A DNA stretch of 64,000 nt from Streptomyces beijiangensis. GTDB lineage: Bacteria > Actinomycetota > Actinomycetes > Streptomycetales > Streptomycetaceae. Under the pieces are notes generated by a model. That model saw only the letters and a program-made list of their open reading frames with translations, had not been told where the DNA came from and ran no database searches. The position numbers and the translations under genes are program-made. Below, piece after piece: positions 15,782 through 23,880 of this stretch (positions within the stretch are counted from its first letter, which is position 1; each line of letters starts with the position of its first letter). The DNA lies in assembly GCF_017315755.1 (NCBI RefSeq), contig NZ_JAFLRJ010000094.1, positions 1 through 64,000 of the forward strand, given 5' to 3'.

Positions 15782-16446
15782 CGCGCCTCACCCCGGTTCT
15801 GCTCGCTCACGGCGACGCCCCGGCAGCCGATCCGCGCGGCGGCCGGGGAGTCGGACTCCTTGAACTCGCGGCACAGGGCGTCCTTGGTGGACTCCCCCGA
15901 GCGGGCCGTGGCGACGGCCCAGACGCTGCCGTCCGACTCCTCGGTGAGCAGCACCCTGGGCAGTGGCCTGGGCGGCGGGCCCGCGGTGACCTCGCCGGTG
16001 CGGGCGTCGAAGACCCCTTCGTGGCAGGGGCAGTACAGCTCGCCCTCGCTGCCCCGGTCCTTGCGCCACAGGACCGCGCAGGCGAGGTGGGTGCAGATGG
16101 CGGAGTAGCCGGCGAGGGTGCCGTCCGTGAGGCGTACGGCCACGGCGCGGTCCTCTTCGCCGGGGAAGCGGAAGGAGACGGATTCGCCGGGCTGCAGCCG
16201 GTCGGTGACCTTCTTGGGGTCGGGAAGGGCTTCGCTGTCGCCGTGCCGGGGCAGCACCCCGGCGGCGACGCCCAGGCCGCCGACGGCCAGGCCGCCGGAG
16301 ACGGTGGCGACGATGCGCAGGTAGTCGCGGCGGGTGGTGAGCGAGTCGGCGCTGATCCGGTCGCGGAGTGCCGCCTGGGCGGCGTCGGGGTGTGGTTGCG
16401 GTTCGCCGCCGGGCGGCTGGGCGGGGGGTTGCTCGGTGACGCTCAA
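15778..16446 (-). CDS. Rieske [2Fe-2S] protein with a twin-arginine-like signal anchor
   Basis: A 222-residue protein with both Rieske cluster motifs: CTHLAC near residue 114 and CPCHEGVFD near residue 136. These supply two Cys and two His to a [2Fe-2S] cluster. A TTRRDYLRIV segment followed by a Gly/Ala/Val-rich helix (residues 34-62) looks like a Tat signal anchor, placing the cluster outside the membrane. The start is a TTG at 16446 whose last bases form the stop of the ferredoxin gene (TTGA overlap); an upstream extension lacks support. A Rieske subunit suggests quinol- or cytochrome-linked electron transfer to the neighbouring molybdoenzyme. Confidence 0.88.
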   Translation of the reverse strand: MSVTEQPPAQPPGGEPQPHPDAAQAALRDRISADSLTTRRDYLRIVATVSGGLAVGGLGVAAGVLPRHGDSEALPDPKKVTDRLQPGESVSFRFPGEEDRAVAVRLTDGTLAGYSAICTHLACAVLWRKDRGSEGELYCPCHEGVFDARTGEVTAGPPPRPLPRVLLTEESDGSVWAVATARSGESTKDALCREFKESDSPAAARIGCRGVAVSEQNRGEAR

Positions 16447-17042
16447 CGGACGTCGACTCCATTCACCTCGACGACCGGGAGCCCGCCGGGCACCGGCCAC
16501 TGGACCTTGTCCGCGGGGACGACCATGGCCACGCCCGTGGAGACGACCACGTCACCGAAGGTGAAGGAGTCGGCGACCTGGACGCCTGGGCGCTCCGCCT
16601 GGAGCTCTTCGAGCGTTCCGTAGAAGAGCGCTCCGGTCGGGCAGACCGTGGCGCACATGGGGGCGAGACCGTAGGCGGTGCGGTCGTAGCAGAGGTTGCA
16701 CTTCATCTGCAGCTTCGCCTGGAGGTCGATCTTGGGGACGCCGAAGGGGCAGGCGTTGACGCAGTTGGAACAGCCGATGCAGCGGGACTCGTCGGCCTGC
16801 TGCACCACTCCGTCGGCGGTGATCAGGATCGCGTCGGCGGGACAGACCTCGGCGCACGGGGCGACGGGGTCCTCGCAGTGCATACAGACGGAAGGCAGGG
16901 AGGCGACGGACTGGCCGGGGTCGGTGTAGTCGAGGTGGATCATCGACTTGCCGCGGTGCGAGTCGCATTCGCGGCAGGCGGAGACACACGCCTGGCAGCC
17001 GATGCAGCGGCCCGGATCAATGAAGATCGTTTTGCCCATCAT
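16443..17042 (-). CDS. Four-cluster 4Fe-4S ferredoxin subunit (DmsB/NrfC/FdhB-like)
   Basis: The 199-residue protein carries sixteen clustered cysteines in four motifs: CIGCQACVSACREC near residue 13, CMHCEDPVAPCAEVCP near residue 51, CIGCSNCVNACP near residue 85, and CNLCYDRTAYGLAPMCATVC near residue 112. This is the pattern of the electron-transfer subunit that links a molybdopterin enzyme to a membrane cytochrome b. It has no signal peptide, so it is cytoplasmic like the catalytic subunit. Two consecutive ATG codons (17042 and 17039) serve as start, 8 bases after the molybdoenzyme stop. Confidence 0.93.
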   Translation of the reverse strand: MMGKTIFIDPGRCIGCQACVSACRECDSHRGKSMIHLDYTDPGQSVASLPSVCMHCEDPVAPCAEVCPADAILITADGVVQQADESRCIGCSNCVNACPFGVPKIDLQAKLQMKCNLCYDRTAYGLAPMCATVCPTGALFYGTLEELQAERPGVQVADSFTFGDVVVSTGVAMVVPADKVQWPVPGGLPVVEVNGVDVR

Positions 17043-17050
17043 GGCGGGGC

Positions 17051-19342
17051 TCAGCTCCTGTCTGCGGTGCCGCGGCCCTGCGGGGCCGTGGGCGGCAGGG
17101 GGTCGGTGCGCGAGACCTGGGTCTCCGGATAGGCCTGGTGGCCCGGCGCGGTGGGGGGTGCGGGGACTTCGTCGATCTGGGTCGCGGCCTCGATGCGGCA
17201 GGCGCAGACCTTGTACTCGGGGATCTTGGAGCGGGGGTCGAGTGCGTCGATGGTGAGCGCGTTGGCCGCGGTGGGGACCGGCCAGTGGTACGGGACGAAG
17301 ACGGTGTCGGGGCGGATGGCCTCGGTGACCAGGGCGGGGAAGACCGCGCTGCCGCGGCGGGTGACGACCCGGACGGGGTCGCCGGACCTGAAGCCGTGCG
17401 AGGGGTGGACCTCCACCCAGGGGCGCGGGGTCTGCTCGACCAGGCCGCCGAGCCTGCGGGTCTGGTTGCCGGAGAGGAAGTGGGCCACGGTGCGGCCCGT
17501 GGTGAGCGACATCGGGTGGTCGTCGTCGTACGGGTCCATGGGGAGGTGCCAGTCCACGACCTGCATATGGATGGTGCCGTCCGGGTGGTACGTGCGGCCG
17601 TCCTCGAAGAGGCGGGGGGTTCCCGGGTGGTCGGTGGAGGGGCAGGGCCAGGCGATCCCGCCGGTCTCCTCCAGGCGCTCGTAGGTGATGCCGTAGTAGT
17701 CGTTGACCGTGCCCGCGGAGGCGACGCGCAGTTCCTCGAAGACCGAGCGGGAGTCGGGGAAGTCGAACTTGTCGCCCGCGCCGAGGCGGCGGGCCAGTTC
17801 GCAGATCACCCAGGTGTCGGTGCGCACCCCGGCGGGCGGCTCCTGCGCCTTGTTGTGCTTGACGACGCGGGCCTCGGCGTTCGCCATGACGCCCTCGTCC
17901 TCGGCCCAGGTGGTGACGGGGAAGACGACATGGGCGTTGGCCGCGGTCTCGGAGAGGAAGAAGTCGAACTGGGCGTGGAACTCGGCGGTGTCGTAACCGT
18001 CCTTGACCACCGCGTAGTTGGGGAGGGAGACGAAGGGGTTGTTGCAGATGCCGATGAGACCGCGGATCTCGCGGCGCTGCATCTGCCAGACCATCTCCAT
18101 CATCGAGGTGCCGGCGGTGGGGAGTTCGGACTCCTCGATGCCCCAGATCTCGCAGATCTGGCGGCGGTGCTCCTCGTTGAGGATGGAGCGGCCGCCGGGG
18201 AGGAGGTCGGACTTCTGGCCGTGTTCGCGGCCGCCCTGGCCGTTGCCCTGGCCGGTGATCGTCCCGTAACCGGCGCCGGGCTTGCCGATGTTGCCGGTGG
18301 CGGCGCAGAGGTTGATGACGGTGAGGCAGTTCTCGACGCCCTGCGAGTGGTGCTCGATGCCGCGGGCGTGCCACGCCATCGCCTTGTCCGCGCCGGCGAA
18401 GGTGCGGGCGACCTGGACGACCTGGGAGGCGGGGATCCCGCAGATCTCGGCGGCCCGCTCGGGGGTGTACTCGGCGACCTTGGCGCGGACCTCCTCCCAG
18501 CCCGTGCAGTGGGCGGCGAGGAACGCCTCGTCGGTGAGGTTCTCGCGGACGATCACATTCAGTACGGCGTTGAAGAAGGCCGCGTCCGTGCCGGGCTTGA
18601 GCGCCACATGGATGTCGGCGGTGCGTGCGACGGCCGTCTCGCGCGGGTCGATGACGATGAGGCTCGCCCCGCGGTCCCTGGCGCCCCACAGGTACTGCGT
18701 CATCACGGGGAAGCATTCGCCGACATTGGATCCGGCGATGAGCAGGCAGTCGGTGAGGAGGATGTCGGAGAAGGGGTTGCCCGCCCGGTCGATCCCGAAG
18801 GCCAGTTTGTTGGCCCCCGCGGCGCTGACCATGCACAGGCGGCCGTTGTAGTCGACGTGCCGGGACTTGAGGGCGACCCGGGCGAACTTGCCGACCAGAT
18901 ACGTCTTCTCGGAGAAGAGGCTCGCCCCGCCGAGCAGGCCGAAGGCGTCCTTCCCGTACGCCGCCTGGATGCGGTTGATCTCGGAGACCGTGAAGTCCAG
19001 CGCCTCGTCCCAGGAGACCTCGCGGAACTCCTCGTCACGGGAGCGGCGCATCAGCGGGGCGGTGAGCCGGTCGGGGTGGTTGACCTGCTGGTACGCGTTG
19101 ATGCCCTTGGGGCACAGGCGCATCCGGTTGATGTCGTGGTTGCGCGGTTCGACGCCGAAGACCTTGCCGCCCTTGTCGACGCGCAGATACATCCCGCACT
19201 GGATTCCGCAGAAGCAGCAGTGGGTGGGGACGAGGGTCTCGCCGTTCTGGTCGGCGTGCCACTTGTCGGCCGGGATGCCGCCCGCGTCGCGGAAGTTGCG
19301 GGTGCCGGGCGGGGCGATGGACGGGTCGAGCGGGATCGTCAC
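17051..19342 (-). CDS. Molybdopterin-dependent nitrate reductase, NasA/NarB-like catalytic subunit
   Basis: A 763-residue molybdo-bis(MGD) oxidoreductase with an N-terminal 4Fe-4S motif (HCCFCGIQC near residue 42, last Cys in RLCPKG near residue 75). The ligand region reads YNGRLCMVSAAG and the cofactor-binding segment GQGNGQGGREHGQK. Both are the pattern of assimilatory-type nitrate reductases, and formate dehydrogenases differ at the R-L-C-M position. It lacks a Tat signal, so it should work in the cytoplasm, reducing nitrate to nitrite. The C-terminal substrate-channel domain includes VVTRRGSAVFPALVT and VFVPYHWP. The GTG start at 19342 overlaps the cytochrome b stop (GTGA). An identity as another molybdoenzyme is not excluded, but the linked NarK supports nitrate. 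Confidence 0.82.
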   Translation of the reverse strand: MTIPLDPSIAPPGTRNFRDAGGIPADKWHADQNGETLVPTHCCFCGIQCGMYLRVDKGGKVFGVEPRNHDINRMRLCPKGINAYQQVNHPDRLTAPLMRRSRDEEFREVSWDEALDFTVSEINRIQAAYGKDAFGLLGGASLFSEKTYLVGKFARVALKSRHVDYNGRLCMVSAAGANKLAFGIDRAGNPFSDILLTDCLLIAGSNVGECFPVMTQYLWGARDRGASLIVIDPRETAVARTADIHVALKPGTDAAFFNAVLNVIVRENLTDEAFLAAHCTGWEEVRAKVAEYTPERAAEICGIPASQVVQVARTFAGADKAMAWHARGIEHHSQGVENCLTVINLCAATGNIGKPGAGYGTITGQGNGQGGREHGQKSDLLPGGRSILNEEHRRQICEIWGIEESELPTAGTSMMEMVWQMQRREIRGLIGICNNPFVSLPNYAVVKDGYDTAEFHAQFDFFLSETAANAHVVFPVTTWAEDEGVMANAEARVVKHNKAQEPPAGVRTDTWVICELARRLGAGDKFDFPDSRSVFEELRVASAGTVNDYYGITYERLEETGGIAWPCPSTDHPGTPRLFEDGRTYHPDGTIHMQVVDWHLPMDPYDDDHPMSLTTGRTVAHFLSGNQTRRLGGLVEQTPRPWVEVHPSHGFRSGDPVRVVTRRGSAVFPALVTEAIRPDTVFVPYHWPVPTAANALTIDALDPRSKIPEYKVCACRIEAATQIDEVPAPPTAPGHQAYPETQVSRTDPLPPTAPQGRGTADRS

Positions 19343-20334
19343 TTGAAGCCCTTCTTCACCTGGGTGAGATAGGCGCTGCCGCGCAGCACCCGCTTGCAGC
19401 GCGGGCAGTACTCGGCCCACTGGTCGAAGCCGAGGTCGAGGTCGCGCATGGTGGAGCGGAGGTTCTCGACGTAAGGACCGGTGTCGATGGGCTCCTGGCA
19501 GCGGCGGCAGTGGAAGATCTGCTCGTCTTCGCGGGTCGTGTACTTGAAGAGCTGCATCCCCACCGCCGCGGGCCGCTGCACGATGTGGAAGAACTTCCCG
19601 AACGGGATGTAGATGAGGGTGAAGACCACCGAGACCATGTGCATGATCGCCAGGAACTCGTAGCCCCCGCCGTGCAGGAAGATCGAGGAGAAGGTGAGCA
19701 GCAGCCCCGTCACGGAGACGACGATCAGCGCGATCAGCGGGACCAGGTCGTAGGCGAAACGCTGTCCCGTCATCGCGCCGCGGTCCTTCATCCGCCGCCA
19801 CAGGAAGTACGCGGCACCCGGGATGACCAGCACCGCGGCGATGTCCAGCCCGTGGAACATCAGCCAGCCGAGGATGCTCGCGGAGTCGTAGCCGATGACC
19901 TTGATGCCCCAGATCCGCATCTCGTAGCCCGGGCCCGAGCCGGTGGACGAGGTGAAGGTGAACCAGCCCCAGGTGAGCGGGAAAGTGATCGCCGCGGCCA
20001 GCAGACAGCCCCAGAACATCAGCTGGTGGGCCGCCCAGCGGGCGTGCGAGCGCGCGCCGAGGAACTTCTGGAAGCCCAGATAGGTGGCGATCATCTTCGG
20101 CAGGGCGGTGGGCGCCTTGCGGAAGTTGTCCATCGAGAAGAAGCTGCGCCAGCCCTGCCGGAAGAGACGGCGGGCGCCGGGGGCCGAGATCCACATCGTG
20201 TAGCGGTACGCGACGCCGAAGGCGAGGAAGACGGAGGCGACGGCGTACGGGAGGAGCGCCGAGTCGAAGTCGCGCAGGCAGTGGCTGCCCAGCACGATCG
20301 CCACGACCAGAAGCAGCGAGACCGCCACACCCAC
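19339..20334 (-). CDS. NarI/HdrE-like cytochrome b membrane subunit with a C-terminal zinc ribbon
   Basis: This 331-residue protein has about six hydrophobic helices carrying histidines suited to heme b ligation (HARWAAHQLMFWG, LMFHGLDIAAV, AIMHMVSVVFTLI, FGKFFHIVQRP). It resembles the quinol-oxidising NarI/HdrE group. Its C-terminus has two CxxC pairs (HCRRCQEP and YCPRCKRVL), a likely zinc ribbon or cluster site facing the ferredoxin. The only standard start in frame is GTG 20334 (or GTG 20328). The reading frame keeps coding character for about 40 codons further upstream with no start codon, so the annotated N-terminus may be short or a base may be missing there. It begins the nitrate reductase operon. 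Confidence 0.75.
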   Translation of the reverse strand: MGVAVSLLLVVAIVLGSHCLRDFDSALLPYAVASVFLAFGVAYRYTMWISAPGARRLFRQGWRSFFSMDNFRKAPTALPKMIATYLGFQKFLGARSHARWAAHQLMFWGCLLAAAITFPLTWGWFTFTSSTGSGPGYEMRIWGIKVIGYDSASILGWLMFHGLDIAAVLVIPGAAYFLWRRMKDRGAMTGQRFAYDLVPLIALIVVSVTGLLLTFSSIFLHGGGYEFLAIMHMVSVVFTLIYIPFGKFFHIVQRPAAVGMQLFKYTTREDEQIFHCRRCQEPIDTGPYVENLRSTMRDLDLGFDQWAEYCPRCKRVLRGSAYLTQVKKGFK

Positions 20335-20522
20335 GGCCGTGGCCCTGGTGGCGACGGAGCGGGGGGCGGCGGCCGTGGGTGTGGCGGCGCTGTCGGCAGG
20401 GGCGGCACGTCCGGTGCGGACGGTGGTGCGGCGGGGGGCGCTGGCGGCTCGGTCACTCCATCACTGTAGGAACGACAGGGGTTTTATGCTGTTTTTGTGG
20501 GACAGATGAGTGGTTGGTTCAT

Positions 20523-21356
20523 TCAGATGGCTTGCAGGCCGTGGGCGGCGAAGACCGCCTTGGCCGCCTGGACCTCGTCCGGGGTCGGCGAGGGCGTGCC
20601 GCGCAGCGTGAAGTCCTTGCCGAGGGCCTCCCACTTCGCCTCGCCCAGTTTGTGGAACGGCAGTACGTCGACCCGGGAGACATTGCCGAGCGAGGCCGCG
20701 AAGGAGGCGACGCCCTCGATGTTCTCGGCGGAGTCGGTCAGGCCGGGCACGAGTACGAAGCGGACGTGGACCTCTTTGCCGAGGTCGGCGAGGCGTCGGG
20801 CGAAGTCCAGGGTGGGCCGCAGCTCGCGCCCGGTGACCTCGGTGTACGTGGCGCGGTCCCAGGACTTGATGTCCAGCAGGACCAGGTCCACATCGCGGAG
20901 CAGCGCGTCGGTGGCCCTGGCGCCCAGGTACCCCGAGGTGTCCAGGGCGGTGTGCAGGCCCAGCTCGTGCTTGTAGCGGTGGAAGAGCTCACCGGCGAAG
21001 ACCGCCTGGAGCAGCGGTTCGCCGCCGCTGATGGTGGCGCCGCCGCCCGCGGCCCTGATGAAGGTCGTGTACTTGGCCGCCTCGGCGACCATCGCGTCGG
21101 CCGAGGTGCGGGTGCCGTTGCGCATCTTCAGGGTGTCGGGGTTGTGGCAGTACAGACAGTTCAGCGGGCAGCCCGCGAGGAAGGTGACGAACCGGGTGCC
21201 GGGGCCGTCGACACCGGTCGACAGGTCCCAGGAGTGGACCGACCCGGAGACCGGCCGGTGGGTGGCCGCCCCCGCGGGCGTGGCAGGCGTGGCAGGCAGC
21301 ACGGGCACTACGGGCAGTACGGGCAGTACAGGCGTGGCGGGCAGTACGGCGGTCAT
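20523..21356 (-). CDS. pflA: Pyruvate formate-lyase activating enzyme (radical SAM)
   Basis: A 277-residue glycyl-radical activase. The radical SAM cluster motif is CPLNCLYC near residue 64 (Cys-x3-Cys-x2-Cys), followed by TISGGEPLLQ near residue 107 and LDIKSWDRATYTEVTG near residue 162, all typical of PflA. It uses S-adenosylmethionine and a 4Fe-4S cluster to install the glycyl radical on PflB. The start at 21356 has AGGAGG seven bases upstream. The first 30 residues are an odd Val-Leu-Pro-rich stretch encoded by imperfect tandem repeats. It lies 97 bases after pflB with a strong hairpin between them. Confidence 0.93.
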   Translation of the reverse strand: MTAVLPATPVLPVLPVVPVLPATPATPAGAATHRPVSGSVHSWDLSTGVDGPGTRFVTFLAGCPLNCLYCHNPDTLKMRNGTRTSADAMVAEAAKYTTFIRAAGGGATISGGEPLLQAVFAGELFHRYKHELGLHTALDTSGYLGARATDALLRDVDLVLLDIKSWDRATYTEVTGRELRPTLDFARRLADLGKEVHVRFVLVPGLTDSAENIEGVASFAASLGNVSRVDVLPFHKLGEAKWEALGKDFTLRGTPSPTPDEVQAAKAVFAAHGLQAI

Positions 21357-21401
21357 GGCAGGACCTCCTGGTCTCACGGTGTGACCCGGTGGTTGGTTGA
21401 A

Positions 21402-21446
21402 CCGCAGCCCGGGGCCGGTGCGAGGAAGCGCGGCCCCGGGCTGCGG
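21402..21446 (-). terminator. Strong hairpin between pflB and pflA
   Basis: The arms CCGCAGCCCGGGGCCGG and CGGCCCCGGGCTGCGG are complementary over about 16 bases with a 12-base loop. On the minus strand it comes just after the pflB stop and is not followed by a run of T, so it may act as a partial terminator or an mRNA-stabilising element that sets the pflB/pflA ratio. Confidence 0.6.
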
Positions 21447-21453
21447 AGTTCTT

Positions 21454-23712
21454 CTACAGCGAGCCGTGGAACGTGCGGTTGATGACGTCCAGCTGCTGCT
21501 CGCGGCTGAGGCGTACGAAGTTCACCGCGTAACCCGAGACCCGGATGGTGAGCTGCGGGTAGTTCTCCGGGTGCTCCATGGCGTCTTCGAGGGTGGCTTT
21601 GTTGAGGACATTGACGTTCATGTGGAAGCCGCCGCTCGCCATGTACCCGTCCAGGACGCCGGAGAGGTTGGCGATGCGCTCCTCGGGGGTGCGGCCCAGT
21701 GCGTCGGGGGTGACGGTGTTGGTGAGCGAGATGCCGTCCTCGGCGTCGTCGTACGGAAGCTTCGCGACCGACAGGGCGGAGGCGATGTAGCCGTGCTGGT
21801 CGCGGCCGTTCATCGGGTTGGCGCCCGGTGCGAAGGGCTCGCCGGCGCGGCGGCCGTCGGGGGTGTTGCCGGTCTTCTTGCCGTAGACGACGTTCGAGGT
21901 GATCGTCAGGATCGACTGGGTGTGGACCGCGTCCCGGTAGGTGGGGTACTTGCGGAGCTTCTCCATGAAGTCGTGCACGATCTGCACCGCGAGCTGGTCG
22001 GCGCGGTCGTCGTTGTTGCCGTACGCCGGGTAGTCGCCCTCGATCTCGAAGTCGACGGCGAGACCGCTCTCGTCGCGTACGGGCCGCACCTTGGCGTGCT
22101 TGATCGCCGAGAGGGAGTCGGCCGCGACGGAGAGGCCGGCCGCGCCGAACGCCATCGTGCGCATCGGGTTGTAGTCGTGCAGCGCCATCTCGATGCGCTC
22201 GTAGGCGTACTTGTCGTGCATGTAGTGGATGACGTTCATCGCGTGCACATACGTCTTCGCCAGCCAGTCGAGCAGCGCGTCGTACTGCCGGGCGACGGTG
22301 TCGTAGTCCAGGACCTCGTCCGTGAGCGGCTCGAAGCCCTCGGCGACGATCTGGCCGGTCTTCTCGTCGCGGCCGCCGTTGATCGCGTACAGCAGCGCCT
22401 TGGCGACGTTGACGCGGGCGCCGAAGAACTGCATCTGCTTGCCGGTGGCCGACGGGGAGACACAGCAGGCGATGGCGGTGTCGTCGCCGTACTTGGGGCG
22501 CATCAGGTCGTCGGACTCGAACTGGATGGCCGAGGTGTCGATGGCCACCTTGGACGCGAAGTCCTTGAAGCCCTGCGGCAGCCGCTGCGACCAGAAGACG
22601 GTGAGGTTCGGCTCGGGGGCCGGGCCCAGGTTGTAGAGGGTCTGCAGGTAGCGGAAGGAGGAGCGGGTCACCAGCGGGCGGCCGTCCTCGCCGATGCCGC
22701 CGATGGACTCCGTCACCCAGGTCGGGTCGCCGGAGAAGCCCTGGTTGAAGTCCTCGGTGCGCAGGAAGCGCACGATACGGAGCTTGATGACGAAGTCGTC
22801 GATGAACTCCTGCGCCTGCTGCTCGGTGAGGACACCGGCCTCGATGTCCCGCTGGAGGTAGATGTCGACGAACGTGGAGGTGCGGCCCAGCGACATGGCG
22901 GCGCCGTTCTGCTCCTTCACCGCGGCCAGGTAGGCGAAGTACACCCACTGGATCGCCTCGCGGCCGGTGGCGGCGGGACGGGAGATGTCGTGGCCGTACG
23001 AGGCGGCCATCGTCTTCAGCTCGCCCAGCGCCTTGATCTGCTCCGAGATCTCCTCGCGGTCGCGGATGACCGGCTCGGTCGCCCACTCCTCGCCCAGGCG
23101 GGCCTTCTCGGCCTCCTTCTCGGCGATCAGGCGGTCGACCCCGTACAGGGCGACGCGGCGGTAGTCGCCGATGATGCGGCCGCGGCCGTACGCGTCCGGC
23201 AGGCCGGTGATGACACCGGAGGAACGGCAGGCCCTGATCTCCGGGGTGTACGCGTCGAAGGTTCCCGCGTTGTGCGTCTTGCGGAGCTTGGTGTAGATCT
23301 CCTTGATCCGCGCGTCCGGCTCGTAGCCGTAGTCCTTCAGCGAGGACTCGACCATGCGCCAGCCGCCGTTGGGCATGATGGCGCGCTTCAGCGGGGCGTC
23401 GGTCTGCAGGCCGACGATCAGGTCCAGGCTCTCGTCGATGTAACCGGGGCCGAAGGCGTCGATACGGGACGGGGTCGACACGTCCACGTCGTAGATCCCC
23501 CTGGCGATCTCCTCGGGGAACAGGGCGAGCAGCTTGTCCCACACCGCCGTCGTCCGCGCGGTGGCACCGGCGAGGAACGATGCGTCGCCCTCGTACGGGG
23601 TGTAGTTCTGCTGGATGAAGTCGCGGACGTCGATGGCATCGCGCCACAGGCCGCCCTTGAACCCGTCCCAGGCTGTCCCGTTCGTCCTCGACTCCGCCGC
23701 CGCTGCAGTCAT
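21454..23712 (-). CDS. pflB: Pyruvate formate-lyase (formate C-acetyltransferase)
   Basis: PflB splits pyruvate and CoA into acetyl-CoA and formate without oxygen. The 752-residue protein matches the usual length. The adjacent active-site cysteines are in [13 protein letters not shown] near residue 405, and the glycyl-radical site is [11 protein letters not shown] near residue 725. Other family segments are [13 protein letters not shown] and [13 protein letters not shown] chose ATG 23712 ([18 protein letters not shown]), with GGAAGGTG eight bases upstream. An ATG at 23733 also has a possible ribosome-binding site. A complete PFL pair is unusual for an aerobic mycelial actinomycete and implies hypoxic fermentation or formate supply. 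Confidence 0.95.
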   Translation of the reverse strand: MTAAAAESRTNGTAWDGFKGGLWRDAIDVRDFIQQNYTPYEGDASFLAGATARTTAVWDKLLALFPEEIARGIYDVDVSTPSRIDAFGPGYIDESLDLIVGLQTDAPLKRAIMPNGGWRMVESSLKDYGYEPDARIKEIYTKLRKTHNAGTFDAYTPEIRACRSSGVITGLPDAYGRGRIIGDYRRVALYGVDRLIAEKEAEKARLGEEWATEPVIRDREEISEQIKALGELKTMAASYGHDISRPAATGREAIQWVYFAYLAAVKEQNGAAMSLGRTSTFVDIYLQRDIEAGVLTEQQAQEFIDDFVIKLRIVRFLRTEDFNQGFSGDPTWVTESIGGIGEDGRPLVTRSSFRYLQTLYNLGPAPEPNLTVFWSQRLPQGFKDFASKVAIDTSAIQFESDDLMRPKYGDDTAIACCVSPSATGKQMQFFGARVNVAKALLYAINGGRDEKTGQIVAEGFEPLTDEVLDYDTVARQYDALLDWLAKTYVHAMNVIHYMHDKYAYERIEMALHDYNPMRTMAFGAAGLSVAADSLSAIKHAKVRPVRDESGLAVDFEIEGDYPAYGNNDDRADQLAVQIVHDFMEKLRKYPTYRDAVHTQSILTITSNVVYGKKTGNTPDGRRAGEPFAPGANPMNGRDQHGYIASALSVAKLPYDDAEDGISLTNTVTPDALGRTPEERIANLSGVLDGYMASGGFHMNVNVLNKATLEDAMEHPENYPQLTIRVSGYAVNFVRLSREQQLDVINRTFHGSL

Positions 23713-23833
23713 GGCCCGCACCTTCCGAATCATCGTGCTCTTCCTTCTTCTCCATTCCACTCCTGTACGGGCACTCGGGCGGCCCGCAATGGTCCTGGTT
23801 AGGGCACCGATGGTCCCCCCGCCTGGCGTTTTA

Positions 23834-23853
23834 TTCGGGACTTAGGGCCCGGA
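23834..23853. promoter_or_regulatory. DevR/DosR-like hypoxia box between pflB and the ltrA-like gene
   Basis: TTCGGGACTTAGGGCCCGGA matches 17 of 20 positions of the mycobacterial DosR/DevR consensus TTSGGGACTWWAGTCCCSAA. It lies 121 bases upstream of the pflB start on the minus strand and 28 bases upstream of the ltrA-like start on the plus strand. Streptomyces carry DevR-type response regulators that control hypoxia and nitrate genes, which fits pflB control. Binding itself is inferred. Confidence 0.6.
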
Positions 23854-23880
23854 GGCGGTCGGCTCTGATGTTCTTGGCCC

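Noticed and set aside
17051-19342. Formate dehydrogenase identity for the molybdopterin enzyme, suggested by the neighbouring PFL and sel genes.
   Set aside because: The ligand region reads GRLCMVSA and the cofactor segment GQGNGQGGREHG, both of NasA/NarB type. No in-frame TGA is present and NarK is in the operon, so nitrate reductase fits better.
20456-20510. Second full DevR box before the cytochrome b gene.
   Set aside because: Only a GTGGGAC half-site is present; the symmetric half and spacing are missing.
17138-23802. Very long open frames on the plus strand opposite the nitrate reductase and pflB genes (744 and 801 codons).
   Set aside because: They are antisense shadows caused by high GC. 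The minus-strand frames carry catalytic motifs and operon overlaps, while the plus-strand translations are repetitive Val/Gly/Asp/Arg-rich sequences with no domain.
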